NCBI GenBank assembly: GCA_027604185.1
Contig: JADGKB010000138.1
Span: 1 to 31,112 of the forward strand
DNA from: Boothiomyces macroporosus
Lineage: Eukaryota > Chytridiomycota > Chytridiomycetes > Rhizophydiales > Terramycetaceae
Length of the DNA: 31,112 nucleotides
Reading direction: 5' to 3'
Positions 1 to 8,621 of this stretch are shown in pieces (the first letter of the stretch is position 1; each line of letters begins with the position of its first letter). The notes below the pieces were generated by a model. That model worked only from the letters and a program-made list of their open reading frames with translations, was not told the DNA's origin and made no database searches. The translations under genes and the position numbers were made by a program.

Positions 1-11
1 ATTTATTGATA

Positions 12-3000
12 TCAATGGGTAGATTCATAGTGCTGCTGAGCCAGCTCTCTAATCAGCTGGGCATTGGCTTGGCCAGACGCATCAGTCATTTGAGAAAAGA
101 TGGACTCCTTGTCTTGTAGTAGCGCATGCGGAGTGTCGAATTCGGCAATCTTGCCCTTGTCAAGCACAATCACTCTGTCGAACCCAGCAATGGTGTTGAG
201 TCTGTGTGCGATACTGATCACAGTCGTCGACCCAAAGTGGTTCTGGATCGCCTGCTGCACCAGCTTGTCAGAGTCGCCATCGATAGACGACGTTGCCTCG
301 TCCATCATCAGAATCTTTGGCTTTTGCAGGATTGAGCGGGAGAGGCATACCAGCTGCCGTTGCCCGACAGAAAGGTTTTCGCCGTTCGTGGTGATTGAGG
401 CATCGAGTTTCTCTGGCAGCTCAGAAACATAGTCCTTCAGCCCAGAGTATTCGAGCGCCTTCCACAGCTCGTCGTCAGTATGCTCGCCAGTGTGGTCCAG
501 ATTTGATCTAAAGGTGCCGTCAAACAGGACCGGCTCTTGGGAAATGATTTGGATTCGGGAGCGCAGAGTGGCGAGCCCCAGCTTTTGGATATCTTGGCCA
601 TCGATGATGATCGTTCCCTGCGATGGCTCCATGATTCGGAAGAATGCGGTCAGCAGAGTGCTCTTTCCTGACCCAGTCCTGCCCACTACACCAACCTTCT
701 CACCAGGCTTGATCAGGGCAGATATCCCCTTGATAATGACAGAGTCAGGTCTGTTTGGATACCGCAGCTCCAAGTCTTTGATTTCAATCTTTCCTTCCTT
801 TGGCCATTGAGTAGCGTCAGGATCAGCTGGCTTGACAGTTTCATCTTCTCTTGGGAGATTATTGCCATAGTAATCCATACGTTCCACAGCATTCATTTCT
901 GCCTCGGCAGTTGCAAGAGTACTTAACAATGCAGTAATACTTTCAGCGATTTGAGTAGCAGACGATAAGGAAAGAGCGACACGTGATGCAAAAGCAATAG
1001 ATGAGCTGGTTGTAAGCACTGCAATCAAAGCCATTGCCAATGAGAGAAAAGAGGTTAATACTGATACACGCAACTGGAACCATATTTGAGCAGATTGGAA
1101 AATATACGAAGGTGCTTGGGAATCATCCATCAACAGCCTTTGCTTGGCTATAAAAGACTGTTCAACTCTATAAGCTCTAATAGTTGCCAAGCCAGTCAAT
1201 GTTTCGGAAATGTGTGAATCTAATGGAGACTTACCAGTAGAAGTAAGTCTTTTCAATTCGATATTTGCTGGTTTATACATGTTGAACAGGCCAATAAACA
1301 GTATAGGTAGCACTACAATGCCGACTATAATTAAAAATAGCTTACTTAAAAGATACCAACTTCCTTGCACAATTAATACCGTAGAGGAAACGATAGAAGC
1401 AACAGTAAAGATAGTTGTCATAAATACACCAACGATTCCATTATCCAGAGCTTCCACATCCGTACTCATTCTGTTTATGATTCTACCAATAGGGTTGCGG
1501 TCATAAAATGCCATGGGTGCACGCAAAAGTCCTTCAAGAGCCATATCATGAAAGTAGCAAGAGGCAGTAATAGCAGCAAAGAAGAATAGCGAAATAAAGA
1601 GAATATTAGCGACCATGTTTGCCAATCCGATACCAGTGTATACTAGCAAATATAGAGTAGTTTCGTGGAATCCAGGAGTTGAAGCTTCAGTAGTCCATCT
1701 AGATAGCCACCACGGATTCAATGTTTGCGCAGCAATTGTAACACAGACTGCAATCGCAATCGCAATTGGCTTACCCAGACCCTTGTACCCTTTCAAATAA
1801 GTGAAGTAGACCGAAGCTTTAACTTGGCCCTGGCGTTTATCCTCTGCTTCAATAAAATCTTGAGTTTCATCGACAACAGCTCCGCCAGAAGCAATCTGCT
1901 TTTCAATAATCTTTTTCTCTTCATCATCTTGCTTCTCATCAAACTTGTATGATTCCAGCATTTCCTTTAATTTACCGTTTTCCTTGTGGATCAGTTCATC
2001 AAACGGTCCAGCTTCAACTATTTTACCTTCGTGGAAAACTAGAATATGATCTACTTGCTGCATGTAGTGAAGTTGGTGGGTCGCCAAGAAAACGGTTTTG
2101 GAAGCCAGCTGGGTTTTAATTGCATTTTCAAATACATGCTTTCCAACTTGGGCATCGAGTGCAGCCAGAGGGTCATCCAGCAAGTAAATATCTGCGTTAA
2201 CGTAAATTGCTCTTGCTAGGGACAATCTAGTTTTTTGGCCACCAGATAGATTAATTCCGTTTTCACCAATTTCTGTTTTGATTCCGTCCTTGAATAGCTT
2301 CAAATCATCTCTTAAACCAGATACATCTATCGCGTTTTCCAATTTCTTTTCATCTACCTCTTGATCAAAGACGATATTCTTTTCAATGGTACCAGTCAAT
2401 ATCCAAGGCTGTTGTGAACAGAAGGCTATTGAACCATTGATTTTTAAATCACCTTCAAGTCTTTCAGATTCATTTATGAGACCGGAAAAGAAGGACGATT
2501 TTCCACTTCCGATTTGCCCAACAACACCCACCAGCTTTCCGGTTGGAATTTCCATGCTTATATTTTGTAGATGGAAAGGTGGTTTTCTTTCCTCTTTTTC
2601 TTCCTTTTCATCGCTTGGTTTTTCCTCTGCTTTTTTCTTTCCAAAACTAAACATTGATTTCTTTGGAGCATCCGACTCTTTTTTCTCGGTTGTTTTGTCC
2701 TTCTTTGCTTCTTTTGGTGGGCCACCTTTTCTTTCCTTTTCTTTTCTAATTTCCTCCTTGATGACATCCAAATCTTCCCATTTCCAAGTAACATTGTCCA
2801 ACTTGATAGCTGGCAGGGCTGGATCTACCGTAGAATTAAACAGCGACGCTTCTTTTTCATCCAGTTCGTCAGCCAGCAAAAATTCGTGTATACGCATGAT
2901 AGATTTACGAACACGAACCACAGAGCTAAGTGTGAACGATAACTGGTTCAAACTACCGACTATAGCACCAATATATGACAGAGCAGCAAAGATTCTACCA

Positions 3001-4061
3001 GGATTCATCTTGTTTCCGTCCCTTACAGCGTAAACAGCAAATGTAGCAACAGTCAGCAAAGTCTGGGAAGAGAAGAGCAAAGCAAGAAAGATACACAGAA
3101 TAGATATAAACTTTTTCAAGTTTATAATTTGCTCTCCTCTGAATTTAGCTACTTTATCTCTGAAATATCCTTCCAAAGCCTGCAACTTGATAATCTTGAT
3201 TCCGTAAAACAACTCACGCATCGCAGCCAATCTTGCATCATTGGCTTTGATCATTCTACTGATATACTTGTTCAAGAATGGGAGTAGTACTGCCGTAGAT
3301 AAAGCAATAGCACCCAAGATTCCGGCACCTGCTAGAAAGGCAGATCCAACTAATCCCCAAATGAAATAAATGTTGAGACCAAACTGGATGGGCAACAACA
3401 CTACTTGGCCAATAATCAACAACCCATTGGTAACAGACTGAACATCTTCATTCACCATGTTCATAATTCTCCCTTCATTAAATTTCTACATTAACGACTA
3501 TTACTGTTTTAGATTTCGAGGCCAGAGTAAACGACTTTTGGTAAATAGCTCCGGTCATGATCGCATTGGATTTTTGGGATATCTTTCTATTAATGTTGGT
3601 GTTTAGCGAAGTGAATATTGTGTTGAAGAGCAGCATTCCAAAATAGATGAAAGCCAATGCAACACCGTTATCTACCCATAAACTATCTCTATTGAATGGA
3701 TCAATGGAATTAACGAGCTAATGTTAGTCCAGAGTACTTGTTCAAGGGCTTTGGGAATATACAAGCCCAGCACAATCGTAATTGATAGGCAAATGACTGA
3801 AAAGAATAGCTCCTTGGACATTATCCTTGCAATAGCTTTAAAAAGCGATGGTTCCGGTCCTTTGCCTTCTCTGAATAGTTTATACTCTACAACAAACGGT
3901 TCAAATTGCTTTGACAAGTTTTCAGACTTGTCATTATCATTCAACTCGTACAAATCGTCTTTGGTTAATGGTTTCTTTTTGGCTTGACGTAGTAGTGGTG
4001 TAAGCCAGCTGATTGTAATGAAACTCAGTAGTCCTGGGTTTATCTGCTGTTTTTGAGTCAT
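12..4061 (-). CDS. ABCC/MRP-type ABC transporter, full length
   Basis: Full-size ABCC (MRP4-like, no TMD0) exporter of 1336 aa, probably moving organic anions or conjugates across the plasma or vacuolar membrane. Exons complement(12..3485, 3505..3717, 3738..4061). The two introns, 3486-3504 (19 nt) and 3718-3737 (20 nt), restore continuous reading through the first membrane domain. NBD1 has Walker A GQIGSGKSS (about residue 500), signature LSGGQ (about 590), Walker B IYLLDDPLAALD (about 609) and an H-loop histidine. NBD2 has GRTGSGKST (about 1110), LSVGQ (about 1212), Walker B ILMMDEATSSID and IAHR. The NBD1 catalytic glutamate is Asp (LLDDP), normal for ABCC proteins. NBD1 also carries a roughly 70-residue Lys/Glu-rich insertion just after its first strand. 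The start is the ATG before TQKQQINPG; the frame stays open upstream without another ATG. It is paralogous to the gene at 25468-29435. Family certain, substrate unknown. Confidence 0.93.
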
Positions 4062-4568
4062 TGGTGTTTTGGCTTTTTTGGTTCTATTTATATTGACTGT
4101 GACGGTCACGTACTTTGGGACTCGCAACTTTGGTTTTATGGACAACTCATCGATTATTCAGAGTCACGCCATTTTTATTCTTTTTGGGCTGCTGATTATA
4201 TATAAATTTATTCGGCAAGATCTGATTTATTAATAGCGGTTGTTTCGTTTTTTCTTGTAGTTTTATTTTTCCGTTCGGGCCAATATTTCGGTAAAACATC
4301 GGAGTGAATGGCGACATTGTACTCGTTATGTGGATCAACAATAATGCATGGCGGTGTCAAGCGGCCACCCCTTACATTAACATATGAATATCTGAAAAAT
4401 TCTAGTGGAAGTTATATATCCAAGTGTACAATTCTAGTGGAAGTAATATATCCAGGTGCCTGCTATTGTACTTACCGTTCTACCTTTGGATACAAGTACG
4501 CTCCTAATCCAACGAGGCCTTTTTGAGAAGCTTAATATATAGACAAATAGACTAATACCAAGTTTTTA
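4062..4568. other. Intergenic spacer, no gene seen
   Basis: This 507-base spacer lies between the start of the ABCC transporter and the stop of the peroxidase gene, both on the minus strand, so it must hold the transporter promoter. An AT-rich, near-palindromic TATATAAA-like stretch lies around 4197-4208. A short direct duplication sits at 4398-4458. No convincing coding potential was seen; the small open frames here match nothing recognisable. Confidence 0.5.
4398..4458. repeat. Imperfect 29-bp direct repeat, two copies
   Basis: Copies at 4398-4426 and 4430-4458 both begin AATTCTAGTGGAAGT and differ at two positions, giving a 32-bp period. It is a short tandem duplication in intergenic DNA with no known function. 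Confidence 0.8.
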
Positions 4569-5490
4569 TTACAACTTTTGTCTGGTAACTCCCAATTCCA
4601 ACATTTTGGCAAAAGCTGCAGCAAAGTCTTTAAAGAAAGCTTCCTTGTCCTTTGCGTATAATTCAACATAAGGCTTGAATTTAGGATCCCAAATCAAAGC
4701 CATATCAGTTGGAAGCATCATCAATTCATCATCAGGATCAACGTATTGCTTTGGTCCATCCCATTTCTTTTCTCTCCAGTCAACATTTAATAATAGTCTG
4801 TAATATTGGTTGCTGAAACGGTCTGGAGTGTGAGTCCATGGTCCAGAAAAGCCAGATCTGTCAGTGTGGCATCTTCCAAGAGAGTGGGCACCAGATAAAG
4901 CTACAATATCTTGGTCATTGAAACCCATTCTGTAAAATACATCTCTAATATGCTGGGCACCTTGTGCGGCATCAGGAAGTCTACCATCTAGATATAAATA
5001 AAAAAGCTACTTGGTGGAATGACTTTTGCTGGTTGGGCTTGGGCTACTTTTGGGGGAACATCGCTTCTTCCTCCTTTCCATGGGACTTTAGGGCCGTTCA
5101 TAGCTTCAATGGCAACAACACCAGCCAAAGTCCACAAATCAGCATAAGAAATCCAAGGGTGCTTTTGCTTGATTGGTTCCAAAAATGCTCTATAATTAAT
5201 TCCAATTACCTTGCGTGTTCCAAACCAGCATTGGCACCATCAGATGATTCAGGTTTGAATCTCATGGTGGCTCCGTTAGACCCGCCAGTCTTGGTTTTGG
5301 AATCATAGGTTCCTGAAGCATGCTGAATATTAATAATCGCTTACCTAGGATTAATTTTACTTACCCATGCCAAACGAACGAGAACTGGACCGAGAGAGCC
5401 ATCGTCCCAATCTGGTTTCTTTAAGCTGCGGTTAATTTATGCTTACATTGCCACAATATCCTTTCTTACAGCGTCGTAATTCTGAGCCAT
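4569..5490 (-). CDS. Class I heme peroxidase (cytochrome c / ascorbate peroxidase type)
   Basis: A 271-aa heme peroxidase that reduces H2O2. Exons complement(4569..4987, 5011..5189, 5210..5322, 5365..5425, 5447..5490). Distal-pocket Arg32, Trp35 and His36 lie in VRLAWHASG. Proximal His167 is in [10 protein letters not shown], Trp183 in GFSGPW matches yeast CCP Trp191, and the proximal Asp is in LPTDMAL. Arg176 in the CHTDRSGF segment sits where APX has its ascorbate-binding arginine. Introns are 23 nt (4988-5010), 20 nt (5190-5209), a 42-nt block at 5323-5364 made of two complete mini-introns of 22 and 20 nt, and 21 nt (5426-5446). The ATG precedes [11 protein letters not shown] directly, so there is no mitochondrial presequence and a cytosolic enzyme is likely. 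The electron donor (cytochrome c or ascorbate) cannot be decided here. Confidence 0.93.
5323..5364 (-). other. Two adjacent mini-introns with no exon between them
   Basis: On the coding strand the codon TGG is followed by GTAAGTAAAATTAATCCTAG (20 nt, 5345-5364). A second complete intron of 22 nt (5323-5344) follows at once, running GTAAGC to TTCAG with TTAAT near its end, and then the codon CAT. Both units have their own 5' site, branch-like TTAAT and AG. All 42 nt must be removed to keep the heme-pocket RLAWHASG motif; removing only one leaves a stop or a frameshift. Confidence 0.85.
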
Positions 5491-5528
5491 TTTTTTCTGA
5501 TTACTAACTTTTTTCTCGATTTTTAACT

Positions 5529-5549
5529 TCACATGCTCGAGTCATGTGA
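5529..5549. promoter_or_regulatory. Inverted repeat with E-box-like arms upstream of the peroxidase gene
   Basis: TCACATG and CATGTGA flank a CTCGAGT centre, about 40 bp upstream of the peroxidase start codon and inside the 122-bp gap to the FKBP stop. The symmetry suggests binding by a dimeric factor such as a bHLH protein, but this rests on shape alone. Confidence 0.35.
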
Positions 5550-5612
5550 TTTTGAGAGTTTCTCCAACTGAAACAAGTTAAAATATGTAATGCGAAAGTT
5601 TATTTTATCGTA

Positions 5613-6118
5613 TTAAAAAGCTGGATTAATTTCCAGTAACTCAACCTTGGATTAGCACTGCTTACGTCAAATATTAGGGTAGAATTAGGAGGTATAACTT
5701 TTCCAAATCCTTTCTTTCCATATCCATACTCTGGGCTTATCGTTAGAATGGCATGTTCGTTGAGGGACATTGAGAGAACCCCCAAGTTAATTAATCTTAC
5801 CTTCATCCCAACCTCTAATGAATCTGCCAACACCGATTGTTCCTTTGATTGGTGATCTGCCCTCTGCTTTTGAAGAATCAAATATATTTCCGTTTTCTAA
5901 TTTCCCAGTGTAATCCGCCACTATCACATCTCCTAACACCGGAAAAGTCTTTCCGTCTCCTTGCTTGATGATTTTCTTTGTCCATTGCGGTTTGTCTTCT
6001 ATTTTGGTTTGCTTTGGGGATGATACCATAAAGTAGAGGGCTATGTTAGCCTGGAAACACCTAGTAAAGCAATTAAGCCTATTATAGGAAATGTGTATGA
6101 TCTCTGCTTTTTTGCCAT
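5613..6118 (-). CDS. FKBP-type peptidyl-prolyl isomerase with N-terminal membrane anchor or signal
   Basis: A 148-aa FK506-binding-protein prolyl isomerase. Exons complement(5613..5645, 5666..5781, 5801..6040, 6061..6118). Residues about 9-25 form a hydrophobic segment after a basic MAKKQR start, so the protein is probably a signal-anchored or secretory-pathway isomerase. The FKBP fold follows: VIVADYTGKLENGNIFDSS, GRFIRGWDEG, ILTISPEYGYG, IPPNSTLIFDV and ELLEINPAF at the end. No HDEL-type retention signal is present. Introns are 20 nt (6041-6060, starting GTGTTT), 19 nt (5782-5800) and 20 nt (5646-5665). The middle one fits the family alignment only if it ends in GG instead of AG. A shorter start at 6029 would drop the hydrophobic segment. 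The exon encoding it is supported by correct phase and a canonical TAACATAG 3' end. Confidence 0.88.
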
Positions 6119-6269
6119 GTGAGAAAAAGAGTGATTGGACCCAAAAAGCCTTGCTTTCTGTATGGATAAAGCTCGAGTCTTTCAGTCACTCTAATTACCT
6201 GGCGTGTATATTGCCAGTGTATTGGTAGTCGACGAGCTGACTTGCAGTAGTCAAACAGCACCAGGAACT

Positions 6270-6733
6270 CCCCTCAAAAGGCTATATTCTAGCAGTATCT
6301 CTCCCACCTAGCTTTTTCCACCCCTTGGTGTACTCCCCTCGAAAGATGAGTTGGTGGCAGTGTGATCCAAGAATAGATCCCCTCAAATTAATTTACATCC
6401 CCTGCTAGGAGGGCCAGTTGGAAATTATTTTATTTTCGTGCATGATTTGCATCCCTCTAGAACAATAGAGAATTGGTCCCTACCTACCCCCTCATTTATG
6501 ATCCAGTGTGACACTTTTCATCATCTTCATCACCATAATTATCACAGATGAAAGAGGCCTGTGTACTACATTGCCACTAGAGGGTTGTTGTTGTACTGTT
6601 TGACACTGGTGTTCATTCGTGATTCATTTGGCATAATAATGTTTTCATAGTCACGCCCTTGCCACAGATAAGAGAGATAAACGAGAGGTGGACCCAGGGA
6701 GTGTAATTTTTTTCAGTTGCAGTTGGTACCCCT
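6270..6733 (+). promoter_or_regulatory. Cluster of CCCCT (STRE-like) motifs
   Basis: Seven CCCCT pentamers lie within about 460 bp, four of them inside 6270-6383, several as CCCCTCRAA. In yeasts CCCCT/AGGGG is bound by Msn2/4-type zinc fingers. The second HMG gene has the same pentamer upstream. Binding in this organism is inferred. Confidence 0.4.
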
Positions 6734-6787
6734 GGTAAAGATGGCTTACTCATCCCTCCAGAGTAACTGCTAATTTCGCCGCTCTTG

Positions 6788-6794
6788 TATAAAA
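6788..6794 (+). promoter_or_regulatory. TATA box of HMG1
   Basis: TATAAAA begins 32 bp before the ATG at 6820. At the usual TATA-to-start spacing this implies a very short 5' leader. Confidence 0.55.
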
Positions 6795-6819
6795 CCATTG
6801 GCAGCTTGTCTACTATCAG

Positions 6820-7275
6820 ATGAAAATACCTGGGACACAAATGTTTATAATTATTCCAGCAAAGAAGAGCCCTACTTCTCCAAAAAAACCGCCAAATGCA
6901 TTCATGCGCTACAAATCTTATGTACAAAATCAAATAACTCAAAAATATGGTCAAATTCAAAGTAGCGAAATATCTAAAATTGCAGCTGAAATGTGGAAAT
7001 CTGAACCGGAGACTGTCAAGAACTATTTCAAAGATTTGACAGACTTGGCTTATATGGAATACAAGAATAATAGGGTTAACAAGAAGAGAAAGAGTAGTTC
7101 TGATGTTGAATCTATCGGCAGAAAAAGCTTTGATCTGGAATCGAACAAGAGTGCTTCTATCAATTCACTGGATGAATTGGATAGCTTTGACTTTACTTCA
7201 TTCTCTACGGGTTGGTCTCCCACTATGAATGACGAACAATTCAAGGAATACATTGAAAGAACTTATTGTCAATAA
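6820..7275 (+). CDS. MATA-type HMG-box transcription factor, copy 1
   Basis: A 151-aa intronless protein with one HMG box at about residues 20-85. Diagnostic residues are PKKPPNAFMRYKSYV, the SSEISKIAAEMWKSEP helix and the VKNYFKDLTDLAYMEY helix. The SEISKI..E.WK signature is that of the MATA_HMG family, which includes fungal mating-type and sex-determining factors. It should be a nuclear, sequence-specific DNA-bending regulator. A basic RVNKKRK stretch after the box resembles a nuclear localisation signal. The C-terminus is acidic and ends with a motif shared with copy 2 (SFSTGWSP, then NDE.FKEYIE.TY). It starts at the first ATG after a TATA box. A role in sex determination is inferred from the family only. 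Confidence 0.88.
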   Translation: MKIPGTQMFIIIPAKKSPTSPKKPPNAFMRYKSYVQNQITQKYGQIQSSEISKIAAEMWKSEPETVKNYFKDLTDLAYMEYKNNRVNKKRKSSSDVESIGRKSFDLESNKSASINSLDELDSFDFTSFSTGWSPTMNDEQFKEYIERTYCQ

Positions 7276-7340
7276 ATTAATTTAACTTGCTTGTATTTCA
7301 CTTTGTTTTCTTGTAGCAAATTCATATACTTTACAAATAG

Positions 7341-7436
7341 TCTAGTTCATAAATGGTCTTGTTTAAATATACTCTAGTTCATAAATGGTCTTGTTTAAAT
7401 ATACTCTAGTTCATAAATGGTCTAGTTCAAATATAG
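7341..7436. repeat. 32-bp tandem repeat, three copies
   Basis: Units at 7341-7372 and 7373-7404 are identical, beginning TCTAGTTCATAAATGGTCTT. The third, 7405-7436, has diverged in its second half. AT-rich, just downstream of HMG1. Confidence 0.9.
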
Positions 7437-7662
7437 TCTTGTGTGCAAAACAGATTTCCCTCAAGGATGTTGGATAGATTGCCAATAGAGAGGTTTAAAG
7501 TTTATCTTTGCCCTCTGCATTTGATGCATTTGAAGCCTTTCATCTCTTCTATAGAACTGATTTTTTAATTTCAACCTTGCGCAGTAACATTTATGGAACT
7601 CAACTTGTAGAAACACCATAAAACAGAGTGCTACTCAACTCAACTCACTATCCATCCTGTTT

Positions 7663-7710
7663 CAAATCGACCACCTGTCAAATCGACCACCTGTCAAGTA
7701 GACCACCTGT
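7663..7710. repeat. 16-bp tandem repeat, three copies
   Basis: Unit CAAATCGACCACCTGT at 7663-7678 and 7679-7694, with a third copy (CAAGTAGACCACCTGT) at 7695-7710. Each unit contains CACCTG, an E-box-type hexamer, phased every 16 bp in the HMG2 upstream region. Confidence 0.9.
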
Positions 7711-8022
7711 CAAATGCACAATGAACATCCGCAAATTACCCCTGTCACCAACAAACTCACGATCGAATTCTCGTGATCTAGGCTAATTGATGAATAATAT
7801 AGACGCATTCAAAATGGCTTTCCTTGCATCATAACCCACTTTGAAATCTGACGCGTCTTATATCCACGACGGTAAAATAAAGTCGGATCAATAGTTTCCA
7901 TGAAACACAGGGGTCAAAGAAATTTGGGTTTGATGAGATCCCCCCGAAAGGCACTGCTTATACCCCTGCCAATCTACCCTCCAAGGAGAGCTAGCGTTGC
8001 CTCTAAGGGGTCTTGAATGTTA

Positions 8023-8030
8023 TATATAAA
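8023..8030 (+). promoter_or_regulatory. TATA box of HMG2
   Basis: TATATAAA begins 42 bp before the ATG at 8065, an arrangement like that of HMG1. Confidence 0.5.
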
Positions 8031-8064
8031 GCCCAAACAAACCTCGACGGTTAGTAAAAGTTAG

Positions 8065-8505
8065 ATGTCTAAAATCCCTGGAACGGATATGTTTGTAATT
8101 AACTCTCCTAAAAAACAACAAAACACACCTAAACGTCCTATAAACTCTTTCTTTAGGTACAAAGCCCATGTCAACAAAATGATTGTTGACAGGTACGGCT
8201 TACTCCAAAGCAGCGAAATAAGTAAAATAGCTGCTGAATGGTGGAAGAACGAATCACCAGAAGTCAAGCGGCATTTTCAGGTAATATCAGGTTAATAATA
8301 GGGACTGACGGAAATCGCTAATATCGATTTCAAGATTAGACAAAGTAAAGTACATAAGCGGCGGAAAGAGAATATTACTTTGAATCTGGGCTATCAGGAC
8401 GATTTGGAATCTCACTTTGACTTTCAATCTTTTTCTACTGGTTGGACACCCAAATGTAACGATGAAACTTTTAAAGAGTATATTGAAAAAACCTACAACT
8501 GCTAA
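8065..8505 (+). CDS. MATA-type HMG-box transcription factor, copy 2
   Basis: A 139-aa paralogue of the gene at 6820. Exons 8065..8280 and 8302..8505. The 21-nt intron (8281-8301) carries an in-frame TAA, and its removal joins the third HMG helix (VKRHFQ to GLTEIANIDF) exactly where copy 1 reads FKDLTDL. The HMG box runs about residues 20-85: PKRPINSFFRYKAHV, SSEISKIAAEWWKNESPEVKRHF. It shares with copy 1 the N-terminus KIPGT.MF.I and the C-terminus SFSTGW.P..NDE.FKEYIE.TY, so both are complete genes of one small family. Direct orientation, 789 bp apart, suggests tandem duplication. Expected to be a nuclear DNA-binding regulator; targets unknown. Confidence 0.86.
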
Positions 8506-8621
8506 TTTCTTTGTGAATATATTTATTTAGATTTTTAATTTGAAATCGTTAGCTTTAACGATCACTTGAAACATCATGTTGCATAAATGAAACGATTGGT
8601 TATCCTGAAACCAGAGTGAAA

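Larger units (their letters stand above)
6119..6819. other. 701-bp intergenic region upstream of the first HMG-box gene
   Basis: Between the FKBP start (minus) and the HMG1 start (plus), so it must carry both promoters. No coding region was recognised. Seven copies of CCCCT, the core of the fungal stress-response element, lie in one orientation at 6270, 6321, 6335, 6379, 6399, 6488 and 6729. A TATA box sits at 6788. The open frame antisense to the start of HMG1 looks spurious. Confidence 0.5.
7276..8064. other. 789-bp spacer between the two HMG-box genes
   Basis: No coding region was seen. It holds a 32-bp tandem repeat (7341-7436), a 16-bp tandem repeat (7663-7710), CCCCT/AGGGG pentamers at 7739, 7909, 7963 and 8006, and a TATA box at 8023. 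It must act as the 3' region of HMG1 and the promoter of HMG2. Confidence 0.5.

Noticed and set aside
2386..3033. 215-residue open frame antisense to the left ABCC gene
   Set aside because: Its composition mirrors the Lys/Glu-rich insertion on the other strand and it has no motif; the sense strand is a conserved transporter.
6613..6960. Minus-strand open frame covering the start of HMG1
   Set aside because: Antisense to the conserved HMG box, with no motif of its own.
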